Shown here: positions 22,860 through 30,603 of the stretch, in pieces
How the letters are laid out: the number at the start of each line of letters is the position of its first letter
How positions within the stretch are numbered: position 1 is the stretch's first letter
Notes under the pieces: model-generated
Databases searched by the model: none
What the model was told of the DNA's origin: nothing
What the model saw: the letters and a program-made list of their open reading frames with translations, nothing else
Translations under genes and position numbers: made by a program
From: Rhabdophis nuchalis
Taxonomy: Eukaryota; Chordata; Lepidosauria; Squamata; Natricidae
Length of the DNA: 64,000 nucleotides
Direction of reading: 5' to 3'
NCBI GenBank assembly: GCA_039707465.1
Contig: CM077643.1
Span: 42,806,105-42,870,104, forward strand

Positions 22860-23731
22860 AAGTTAGCTCTGAAAAGATGAGGAAAGAAGTTCCAGAATCC
22901 TGTTGTTGTAACAGAACTATTGGATTTCACATGAGAAATCTCTTTGGTTTTAGTAGCACTTTTTTTTTCCTGATTCCTTCAAATCCCTCTGAATATTGGC
23001 AGCTTTGAAGCTGAAATGATGGCAGCTTTGGTTTTGAGTGACTCCAATGGAAATCTTCATGACAGCTGTGCTGGAAAACTCTTCTGGACTTTCAGAGTAA
23101 TATATGACAATTCACCCTCTGAGTATTCTTTGGTTGATTGCCCTTAGAGGAGAAGGACGTTTTATGGGAAACTGAAGCCATTGTTATCTCTATGAAGATC
23201 TGTAACTTTTTAATAGCAGGGGTAAAACAAAACAGTTAGCATTTGACCTTATGATAAAATGGGTAGCCAATCCATTTTATTAAAGATCTATTTATAATAG
23301 ATACAATATTTATTAAATATCATGGGCAAAATGCCATTTTTCTATTGCATATTTTTAAGTCTCCCACAAATTTATGAGGTCATGTTTAAATGAAAAGATG
23401 GAATGGGCAGGAAATAGCTTTTAATGCACAATTCATTTCACCATTTTACAAGTATCAACATATCAAAGGAGGAAGATACAGTATCTTTGGCAAAATAACA
23501 AGGCAGAGTATTAGAGGTCTTAAAATCTTTTATCTCACATCTCTTATTTTATGGCTACATTGAACACAGAAAGACCATTGTCTACTAAACATAGATCCTG
23601 AACTCCAGGATCGAAGAGGTTTCATAGGAATTATCATAAGAAGACATGTAACTCAGTAGGATCTTTCACACAGTTACTGACATCTCCATATAGACTGGGG
23701 GGAAACCCCTTCCTCCTATCTGAAATCTATC
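22860..23731. other. Unassigned sequence
   Basis: AT-rich, no gene or repeat recognised. Confidence 0.35.
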
Positions 23732-23739
23732 CTGATACT

Positions 23740-23894
23740 CAGTGGTGGGTTTCCATTTGTTTTACTACCAGTTCATGCATGTGCGTGATGCTTCTGCACA
23801 TGTGCAGAAGTGTCTGGGAGGATGGGTGGAGCCTCCCGCCACCACCACCACTGGTTCGCCCAATCCAGGCCAAACCGGCAGAAACCCACTTCTG
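23740..23894 (+). mobile_element. Short hAT element, CAGTGGTGG family
   Basis: Perfect 8-bp duplications CTGATACT flank it (23732-23739 and 23895-23902). Termini are CAGTGGTGGGTTTCC and GCAGAAACCCACTTCTG. The interior has the pair CTTCTGCACATGTGCAGAAG, itself palindromic. The right duplication is directly followed by the left duplication of the next element. Confidence 0.9.
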
Positions 23895-23910
23895 CTGATA
23901 CTGTATACAC

Positions 23911-24221
23911 CCATGATGCTGAACCTATACCATGTGTGCCATAGGTGACACGCAGAGCTCTCTTTGCAGGCATGCGAGCTGTCACCCCAGGTCAACTTCA
24001 CCGTGCATGAGCATGCACACCTCCCACTAGCCAGATGATTTTCAGGTCTCTGCCTTGCATGCGCGGAGGCGGGACACATGCAGGTGATGTGCATGCATGC
24101 ACAGGGATGAGAGGGTTGTGTGTGCATGTGCAGGGAGTGGAGCACGTGGGGAGTGTCACGCATGCATTGCATTATGCGTGCGCGTTCAGCAGGCAATGGC
24201 AAAAAGGTTAGCCATAGACTG
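23911..24221 (-). mobile_element. hAT element, CAGTGATGG family
   Basis: Perfect 8-bp duplications GTATACAC flank it (23903-23910 and 24222-24229). The minus-strand start is CAGTCTATGGCTAACCTTTT and the other end is CCATGATGCTGAACCTAT. The body has GCATGCATGCACAGGG-type words as in 12024-12412. Confidence 0.9.
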
Positions 24222-24544
24222 GTATACACCTTATTGTAACTGCAGCTGTTGTTACTATTAGTGCTGCTATTATTACTATTATCCTTTAGAATTCTCAACA
24301 AGCTGGGGGTGGGGTGGGTAGTTTGGGCTGAACATTGGAGGCAAAGCAATCCACCATGACTCAAAGGAACAGGAGTTCAGTGAGTTTGGCCTTCGTTTCA
24401 ATTGTCAGAATATGGATATGAATCTCTTTTTTTCCCCCTGGGTCTAATCAATTTTAACCAATACACCATACTAGCTGTCTGCCAATTATAATTCTAAAAA
24501 TTCTTAGCTAACAGAAGACATAAATATAATGCCAAGATCATCAT

Positions 24545-24785
24545 AGAGCCATGGTGGCACAGTGGTTAGCATGCAGTACTGCACTTAATTCTGCTGGCTG
24601 CCAGCAATTTGGCAGTTTGAGTCTCAATGGCTCAAGGTTGACTCAGCCTTCCATCCTTCCGAGGTCGGTAAAATGAGGACCCAGATTGTTGAGGGCAATA
24701 TGCGGACTCTATAAACCATTTAGAGAGGGCTGTAAAAGCACTGTATATAAACAGTATATAAGTCTAAGTGCTATTGCTATTGCTA
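24545..24785 (+). mobile_element. MIR-like tRNA-derived SINE
   Basis: A-box-like TGGCACAGTGGTTAGCATGC, B-box-like CAGTTTGAGTCTC, then CCTTCCATCCTTCCGAGG, AAAATGAGGACCCAGATTG and TTTAGAGAGGGCTGTAAA. It ends in AAGTGCTATTGCTATTGC. The best-preserved of the four copies of this SINE type in the window. Confidence 0.8.
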
Positions 24786-25504
24786 TCTTTGGAGCAGATA
24801 GAGCTAGATGGGGGGGGGGGAGAGGGAGAGAGAGATTTCTTTGGTAATTTGTTTTACATATTTTTATCCAAGCTGTTTAATACTATACCCAAATTTCTTG
24901 TATACAAGTATTGTGTGTTTAAGTGTATTATTTTATAAATAAAGATTACATCCTGCATTTTCTAACAATCCCAATGCAGGTATTTTAAAAAGTATCATAT
25001 CATAAAATATTAAAAATTGAATGAAAACACAGAACTTCACAAGGCAACAGATGACCATCACCCCAGTCAACATAGGGAATATTTGAATGGTGGGAGTTGT
25101 AGTTCAACACATCTGCCTTGCAGATTGGCAAAGCTTGAACAATTCGGTACATTTGATAAGAGTAAAGGTAGAGGAATGGCTTAGAAAAACTCGTATCCAT
25201 TTTTTCAATATTTTTTTGGAAAAATAAAGAGAAACGACACACTCTGAAGATAAATTGATTCAGAAAGACAGCTCAAATAACTAAGAATAAACTGTGCATG
25301 ATTCTGATGTCATCTTTATAAGAAACAATGTTTTATCCATGCTGTGTCTGAAGCTTTAGAATAGAAAGTGAATTTCAATGAGATTTTGGGAAAACACCTG
25401 CATCACAAACTTCTAATATCTTGAATCTGGGAAGTACTTTCTTCAGTTCTGGGCCATCAGGGTATACTCGTGGTATAGTATATTTTTCTATATTTTAAAT
25501 TAGA
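24786..25504. other. Unassigned sequence
   Basis: A short G/GA tract near 24810-24835, otherwise nothing recognised. Confidence 0.35.
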
Positions 25505-25566
25505 GGAAGGAAGGAAGGAAGGAAGGAAGGAAGGAAGGAAGGAAGGAAGGAAGGAAGGAAGGAAGG
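25505..25566. repeat. (AAGG)n microsatellite
   Basis: About 15 GAAG units. Confidence 0.96.
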
Positions 25567-25607
25567 TTAGAAATGCAGTTAATTTTCTGAATTAAGGATT
25601 CTAAAGT

Positions 25608-25610
<3 letters not shown>

Positions 25611-25641
<31 letters not shown>
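25611..25641. repeat. (GT)n microsatellite
   Basis: About 15 GT units, abutting the Penelope-associated fragment that follows. Confidence 0.96.
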
Positions 25642-25644
<3 letters not shown>

Positions 25645-25723
25645 GTTTTATGAGCTGATCAATACTGATCAAACAGTATGTCTCCTCCCTTAATTGGGGC
25701 CCTAACAGGGTGTTGTGGAACAA
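25641..25723 (-). mobile_element. Short element sharing both ends with the 53758-53860 ribozyme element
   Basis: On the minus strand it begins TTGTTCCA and ends GATCAGCTCATAAAACTAAC, the same two termini as the ribozyme-bearing element at 53758-53860. The middle differs and has no hammerhead motif that I can find. It lies between a GT array and a TATG array. Confidence 0.5.
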
Positions 25724-25756
<33 letters not shown>

Positions 25757-25794
25757 TGTATGTATGTATGTATGTATGTGTGTATGTATGTATA
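25724..25794. repeat. (TATG)n microsatellite
   Basis: About 17 TATG units between two Penelope-type termini. Confidence 0.95.
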
Positions 25795-25796
25795 TG

Positions 25797-25842
25797 TCTT
25801 TGGTTGTTCGGGTTTTCTCCCACGTAGAATTGGAAGTATCTA
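25797..25842 (-). mobile_element. Penelope 3' terminus, inverted
   Basis: It is the reverse complement, with few differences, of 26996-27043 at the other end of the Penelope copy. The words GTTCGGGTTTTCTCCC and AGAATTGGAAGTATCT are shared. It therefore gives the copy inverted ends, which is known for Penelope-like elements. Confidence 0.75.
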
Positions 25843-25871
25843 ATTGGACGTACTAAGGTACTAACATCAAC

Positions 25872-26963
25872 GTACTAACATCCAACGGATTCCAAAGAAA
25901 CAAGATCACTAACCTAATCCAAAAAGAAAACCCCACTAAAATCCAAGACAATGAACAAGAAAACGGCAAAGCCCTCCTCCCATACATAAAAGGCACCACA
26001 GACAGAATCAGCAAGATCCTCCACAAACACAACATCAAGACAGCATTCTACACAAACCGAAAAATATCCACCATCCTAAGAAACCCCAAAGAGAAAATAG
26101 AGTTAGAAAATCAAGGAGTATATGAAATCCCATGTACCACCTGCCCCACCACATACATCGGACAAACCAACAGAAGAATAAAGGCATGCATTGAAGAACA
26201 CAAAAACTCAGTCAAAAAGGAGGAACCAACTTCTTCCCTGGTCCAACACCTCAAAGCCACAGGACATGATATAGACTTTAAAAAGACCAGAACTATTGCC
26301 AAAATTGAACACTTTAACAACAGAATAATCAGAGAAACTATTGAGATAGAAAAACGGCCACACAGCATGAATAAACGAGATGATACCTCCCGCCTACCAG
26401 CCATTTGGAAACCCGCCCTCACTGACAAACGAGTCCCTAACACAAAGAATGATACCAGACCCACACTCACGAAAACCACACAGGATATCACTATCACACA
26501 GCCACGCAAAAAGCAAGCTCAAACCCACACCGACTACAAATCAGAAGCCCGACCACAAACCAGAAGCCAGACCACAGCTGCATTATTAGCCACTTTAAAC
26601 CCCTCCAATCCATACATGAAGCAAACTGATGCCCACCACGGAGACGTGGCACGACCACAAACGCGAAGCCAAACAACACTAATGCAGCTCACCAGCTCAA
26701 ATCCCCCTGCAACTCTGACTAACACGAGCACAACCAGGCCCCCACCCAAACAGAACACGCCCCCATCCAATCAGAGCACAGCCAAACTCCCATCCAATCA
26801 GAGCACAGCCAAGCCCCCTACCAATCAGAACACACCTCCACCCAATCAGAATGCAGCCAAGCTCCCACCCAATCAGGTCACACCCCCACTGGCAGTTAAA
26901 AAGAGGAACCGGCTGAGATCTCACATTGCTCCTGGAAGCACCAAGCCGGAAGCACCAGCCTGA
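25872..26963 (+). pseudogene. Penelope-like element protein, C-terminal part with GIY-YIG endonuclease
   Basis: A 363-residue open frame with no internal stop. The Penelope protein is a reverse transcriptase fused to a GIY-YIG endonuclease that nicks target DNA. Only the RT end (ALLPYIKGTTDRISKIL, residues about 35-51) and the nuclease remain. The GIY-YIG core is GVYEIPCTTCPTTYIGQTNR at residues 82-101, with the conserved cysteine pair, then the EEH and HLKATGHDIDF blocks. EKRPHSMNKRDDTSRLPAIW follows near residues 158-178. The last 120 residues are a proline, asparagine, glutamine and threonine-rich tail with repeated PPxNQ units. No in-frame ATG occurs before 26367, and most of the RT is missing, so the copy is 5' truncated. 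TGA at 26961-26963 lies inside a hammerhead-like motif. Confidence 0.85.
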
Positions 26964-26993
26964 AGATGATGAATGAGACTTCATCGAAACGTC
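26960..26993 (+). ncRNA. Hammerhead-like motif at Penelope ORF end
   Basis: Core CTGAAGA (26960-26966), one unpaired T, a 6-bp stem II GATGAA/TTCATC with a 6-nt loop, GAAA (26986-26989), then C and GTC (26991-26993). With stem III this short, folding would need a dimer of transcripts or a partner copy. Hammerhead motifs in Penelope elements are known. Activity of this copy is inferred only. Confidence 0.5.
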
Positions 26994-27060
26994 GTGAAGA
27001 TATTTCCAATTCTACGCGGGAGAAAACCCGAACAAACAAAGACCTACATATATATATATA
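26994..27060 (+). mobile_element. Penelope 3' terminus and TA-rich edge
   Basis: CCAATTCTACGCGGGAGAAA followed by ACCCGAACAAACAAAGACC and a TATA run. Related ends occur inverted at 25797-25842, 27247-27310 and 27719-27803. Confidence 0.75.
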
Positions 27061-27168
27061 TATGCTGGCATAGCTGGCTTCGGGGATTTTCCCGTGTATA
27101 AGGCATAGAAAATGCCTTTTCTATGCCTTATACATGGGAAAATCCCCGAAGCCAGCTATGCCAGCATA
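27061..27168. repeat. 52-bp-arm hairpin in the Penelope cluster
   Basis: Arms 27061-27112 and 27117-27168 are complementary over 52 positions with one mismatch (G/A), around a 4-base TGCC loop. Each arm includes GGGGATTTTCCC(G/A)TGTATA. It is followed by AAAATCTACGAAAACA and a TATA run, like the Penelope ends next to it. It is probably an inverted pair of Penelope termini. Confidence 0.85.
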
Positions 27169-27246
27169 CCTACACCCTTGAAAATCTACGAAAACATATA
27201 TATATTATTAATCATCCCTTTAAAAAAATTAAAAAAAATTTAACAT

Positions 27247-27310
27247 ATATATATATGTAGATTTTGGTTTATTCGGGTCTTTTCCCGTGTAAAATTAAAG
27301 GTGTTTTTGC
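27247..27310 (-). mobile_element. Penelope 3' terminus, second family
   Basis: On the minus strand: ACACCTTTAATTTTACACGG, then GAAAAGACCCGAATAAACC and a TATA edge. It diverges from the copy at 26994-27060 but has the same plan. Confidence 0.7.
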
Positions 27311-27344
27311 AACGTTTCGAAGGGATCACCCCCATCATCATCAG
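27311..27344 (-). ncRNA. Hammerhead-like motif, second Penelope family
   Basis: Minus strand: CTGATGA (27338-27344), one unpaired T, stem II GATGGG/CCCTTC (one U-U) with a 6-nt loop, GAAA, C, then GTT. The architecture equals that at 26960-26993, while the stem changes AA/UU to GG/CC. The TGA stop of the adjoining frame lies inside the core. Confidence 0.5.
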
Positions 27345-27700
27345 GCTTCGGCCTTGGCTTTCTTACAAATGAGCTGTATTTGAAATGGCAGTTTTTCTGT
27401 AAGTGGAGGTGGGAGGGGTTGGAATGTTGGCTTTGCTACTTTAAACTGATTGGTTGGCTGATTTGCCACATCCTGATTGGTAGATGGAGTTTGTTGAGAG
27501 TGATTGATGTTGGTGTCAGTGTTTGTGGTTTTATCAGTGGTGCCTTTAATATAGGGGAGGAGAGCGATGCCATTGCCTTGTTCTGTGTTTTGGATCTTGG
27601 GGGGTGTCTGCTTTTGGATTAGTTTTGTAATTGTGTTTTTTTGGAATCCATTGGAGATTAATACCTTTGTGAGGGTGTGTAATTCATTTTTCAGGTGGTC
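27341..27700 (-). pseudogene. Penelope-like protein remnant, GIY-YIG deleted
   Basis: A 119-residue open frame on the minus strand starting at the TA-rich edge. It reads DHLKNELHTLTKVLISNGFQ, then ALLPYIKGTTD near residues 51-61. These match VLTSNGFQRNKITNLIQKEN and ALLPYIKGTTDRISKIL of the plus-strand copy. Directly after GTTD the sequence jumps to a low-complexity, proline and asparagine-rich tail (STNQDVANQPTNQ). The GIY-YIG domain is therefore gone. TGA at 27341-27343 ends it inside the hammerhead-like core. No start codon survives. Confidence 0.75.
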
Positions 27701-27718
27701 TTTATATATATATATGTA

Positions 27719-27866
27719 TGTTTTCTGAGGTTTTCGCGGGTGTTTGTATGTAGGTCTTTGGTTGTTCGGGTTTTCTCCTGCGTAGAATTGGAAGTATCTT
27801 CACGACGTTTCGATGAAATCTCATTCATCATCTTCAGGCTGGTGCTTCCGGCTTGGTGCTTCCAGG
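27719..27866 (-). mobile_element. Penelope 3' terminus, third copy in the cluster
   Basis: The minus-strand order is GAAGCACCAGCCTGAAGATG, then the hammerhead-like core, AATTCTACGCAGGAGAAAAC and CCGAACAACCAAAGACC. This closely matches 26936-27043. Its 5' edge abuts a TATA/CACA tract. Confidence 0.8.
27804..27837 (-). ncRNA. Hammerhead-like motif, Penelope third copy
   Basis: Same core and stem II as 26960-26993 (CTGAAGA, GATGAA/TTCATC, GAAA, C, GTC), with one loop difference. Confidence 0.5.
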
Positions 27867-27933
27867 AGCATATATATATATACACACACACATACACAGT
27901 ATATAGGCTTGTTAGCCCTCTTCAGCTGGAGAA

Positions 27934-27972
27934 AACATATATATGATGTTGTGTGAACATCATATATATGTT
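27934..27972. repeat. 17-bp-arm hairpin
   Basis: Perfect arms AACATATATATGATGTT (27934-27950) and its complement (27956-27972) around GTGTG, at the boundary between Penelope debris and a hAT element. Confidence 0.85.
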
Positions 27973-28271
27973 GCCACGGACCGGTGCCGGTCCGTGGCTT
28001 GATAGGAACCAGGCCGTAGGGCCGGAGAGGAGGAGGAGGGAGGAGGGGGCAGCCCCCTGGGCAGAGCATGCGCCGGATGCGGGAGAGCGCAGGTGCAGCC
28101 ATTCGCGCCGTTGGAGGTCCTAGAGGGCCGAGTGAGCCGACTCCCCTCCACGTGCCCATGCGCCGCCTGTTCCCCCTCTCCACCCTGCTCCTCCTCTACG
28201 CCAGCCGGTCCGCAGAATTTTCTTTAAAATGAAACCGGTCCCTGGTGCAAAAAAGGTTGGGGACCCCTGGT
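27973..28271 (-). mobile_element. GC-rich hAT element, CAGGGGTCCCCAACC family
   Basis: The minus-strand start is CAGGGGTCCCCAACCTTTTT (right edge 28271). The other end keeps the CGGACCGGTGCCGGTCCG palindrome. I recall the same words (ACCGGTCCCTGGTGC) in an old vertebrate hAT family. The left terminus is lost and no clean duplication is seen. The frames over the GC-rich middle are not genes. Confidence 0.6.
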
Positions 28272-28392
28272 GTGAAGGACTCACACTATTTTCTTCTTTT
28301 ATAGTTTTTGGCTGATTGACAGATGCAGAGTCACTTCATCAATTATTATTTATTCTCTGCTGAATAATTGAAAAATCTCTGCTGCATCCAAA

Positions 28393-28545
28393 GGATAGAC
28401 AGTATGGCACAGTGGTTAGGCTATTGAATGAGGCTTGGGAAAATCCAGATTCAAGTTCCAAATCAACCAGGAAGCTCATTAGCTTAACTTTGAGGAAATC
28501 ACATTCTTTCAGCCCAGTTAGAGCAACTGTTTGTATTTCACCCAT
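28393..28545 (+). mobile_element. tRNA-like SINE fragment
   Basis: A-box-like TGGCACAGTGGTTAGGCTAT and a B-box-like CAGATTCAAGTTCC, then GGAAGCTCATTAGCTTAACT and TTCAGCCCAGTTAGAG. The 3' end is not clear. Confidence 0.5.
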
Positions 28546-28613
28546 TTGCCTTCTTTCTTTCTTTCTATTCAGATGCTTGGAAACTGGTTCATACATATGA
28601 CCATTGTTGTGTC

Positions 28614-29042
28614 CAAGGTTATGTGATCCCAAGGTTTTGCGACCTTCTGACCAGCAAAGTCAATGAGGAAGCCAGATTAATATAACAAGCATGTTACGAA
28701 TTTAACAAATGCAATGATTCATTTAACAAGAAAAGTCACAAATGACTGTTTTTCACACTTATGACCATTGCAGCATCCTCTTGCAGTCACCTGATCAAAA
28801 TTCGGATACTTTGCAACGGGTCCCCAGAGTCATGTGATCAGCTTTTGCAACCTTCTGACAAGCAAAGTCAATGGGGAAGCCAGATTCACTTAAGAACCGC
28901 ATTACTAACTTAAGATCTGCAATGTTTCATTTAACAACTGTAGCAAGAAAAGTCATAAAATGGGGCAAACTCACTTAACAAATGTTTTACTTAGCCACAT
29001 AAATTTTGCGCTCAATTGTGATTGTAACTCGAGGACTACCTG
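28614..29042 (-). mobile_element. Mariner/Tigger-like element with internal partial duplication
   Basis: The right end is CTCGAGGACTACCTG-TA, the family terminus. The segment GACCTTCTGACAAGCAAAGT...AATGGGGAAGCCAGATTCAC occurs twice (28640-28680 and 28848-28890), so two partial units are joined. No transposase. Confidence 0.6.
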
Positions 29043-30052
29043 TATCTGTGTATCACTTCTTTCCCCAATAATTTCCTCCAATAATCGCCCTGTGCAAAAG
29101 GATGGGCTGAGAGAAACTGACCAAAGATCATCCATTGAGCTTGCATGGCTGAGGGTAGACTTAACCCGGGATCTCCTAAATCCCAAACCAACACCTTAAT
29201 CCAAGTGTTTTTGGCTGGGAAATTCTGGAAATTGAAGTTCCCGACCTTTCAATGTTGCCAAAGGTTGAGAAATATTTTCTTAACCTCTACAGTACACTGG
29301 CTCTTTTATCACATTGACTGTCCCTGGGATTGGCAGCATATGAGGTAATAAATCAGTTGTGAGGCACGTTCAAATACATGCAATTACGACAAAAGTGACC
29401 TTGACACGGTTTTCATAGGATTGGAAACCGCATTTTCAGCTTTCAAGGCTGTAGAAACAAGAAGCAGTAGAGGGTACAGGAAGACTTTTATTAAATGAGG
29501 TAATATTTAGGAATTCAATTGCCCCTCAAATCACTTTTTAACATTAATTAACAGAGTCAAATCCTCTCTCTCCCCATAATCTCATTTTTAAAGGAAAGGT
29601 TATCTATAACAGAAGCCATTAGCAATAGATTTGCCTAAATCCCCAATTATATTATTCATCATCTGGATAAATTCGAAGGTGATGATGTTCCATAAACCCA
29701 AGATAATCCCTGTTTTCCGCTTCTGTTTACTTTTGGCTTTGTGGGACTGATTATGATCCTTCATCTTTCTGAGTTCAGCAAGTGTGGTCTAGTATTAGAA
29801 TAATTCAAGGAATTGATTTCCTTCCTTACATGTGTTCCAATTTGCTCTGGCAGCCGATGCTCTGAGATGGGCATTTGGGACTATTAATCTGCCTTGGCTC
29901 TCATTCTCAGGGCAGCTGGACATTCATCCCCAACTCAATAACTGCAAGTTATTTTTACACTATGAAAACATGCAATGGTATATCCATTAAAAGTATTATC
30001 ATCACTTCTATATTTGCTTTTATTCCATAAACTCCTCAGCTGATTTAGATCT
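29043..30052. other. Unassigned sequence
   Basis: No gene or repeat recognised. Confidence 0.35.
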
Positions 30053-30060
30053 GTTTAGAC

Positions 30061-30144
30061 CAGTGTTTCTCAACCTTGGTGACTTTAAGACATGTGGACT
30101 TCAACTCCCAGAATCCCCCAGCCAGCATAAGTTGAGAAACACCG
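30061..30144. mobile_element. Short hAT element, CAGTGTTTCTCAACC family
   Basis: Termini CAGTGTTTCTCAACC and GTTGAGAAACACCG. 8-bp duplications are GTTTAGAC (30053-30060) and GTATAGAC (30145-30152), one mismatch. The interior (ACTTCAACTCCCAGAATCC) also occurs in the foldback elements at 44784 and 60477. Confidence 0.85.
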
Positions 30145-30145
30145 G

Positions 30146-30415
30146 TATAGACTTATGAAAAAAAGGACTAGGGAAGACATGATAACAGTGTTTCAATATC
30201 TCAGGGGTTGCCACAAGGAAGAGGGAGTCAAACTATTCTCCAAAGCACCTGAGGACAAGACAAGAAGCAGTGGGTGGAAACTAATCAAGGAGAGAAGCAA
30301 CTTAGAACTAAGGAGAAATTTCCTGACAGAACAACTTGCCTCCAGAAGTTGTAAATTGCTCCAACACTGGTGGTTTTTAAGGAGAGATTAGATAACCATT
30401 GTCTGAAGTGGTGTA
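30146..30415 (+). mobile_element. CR1 C-terminal fragment (plus part of a rearranged copy)
   Basis: Encodes RGDMITVFQYLRGCHKEEGV and ERSNLELRRNFLTE, the CR1 ORF2 C-terminus, broken near TEQ/ASRS by a deletion. It lacks the usual 3' terminus and meets a minus-strand CR1 piece at about 30420. Confidence 0.8.
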
Positions 30416-30419
30416 GGGT

Positions 30420-30603
30420 TTCCCCTAGTCCTTCTTTTCATTAGAGTTTAGAGTTTATTGGTTTAGAGTTTATTAAACTAGACATATGCAGTTCCTGCAA
30501 CCGTTCCTCATATGTTTTAGCCTCCAGTCCCCTAATCATCTTTGTTGCTCTTCTCTGCACTCTTTCTAGAGTCTCCACATCTTTTCTACATCGTGGCAAC
30601 CAA
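30420..30603 (-). mobile_element. CR1 fragment (minus part of a rearranged copy)
   Basis: On the minus strand it encodes [20 protein letters not shown], the segment immediately upstream of the plus-strand piece at 30146-30415. A tandem GTTTAGAGTTTATTG duplication (30444-30477) lies at the junction. Confidence 0.8.

Noticed and set aside
26494..26984. Antisense frames over the Penelope tail
   Set aside because: Mirror of the proline/asparagine-rich repeat coding region on the other strand.
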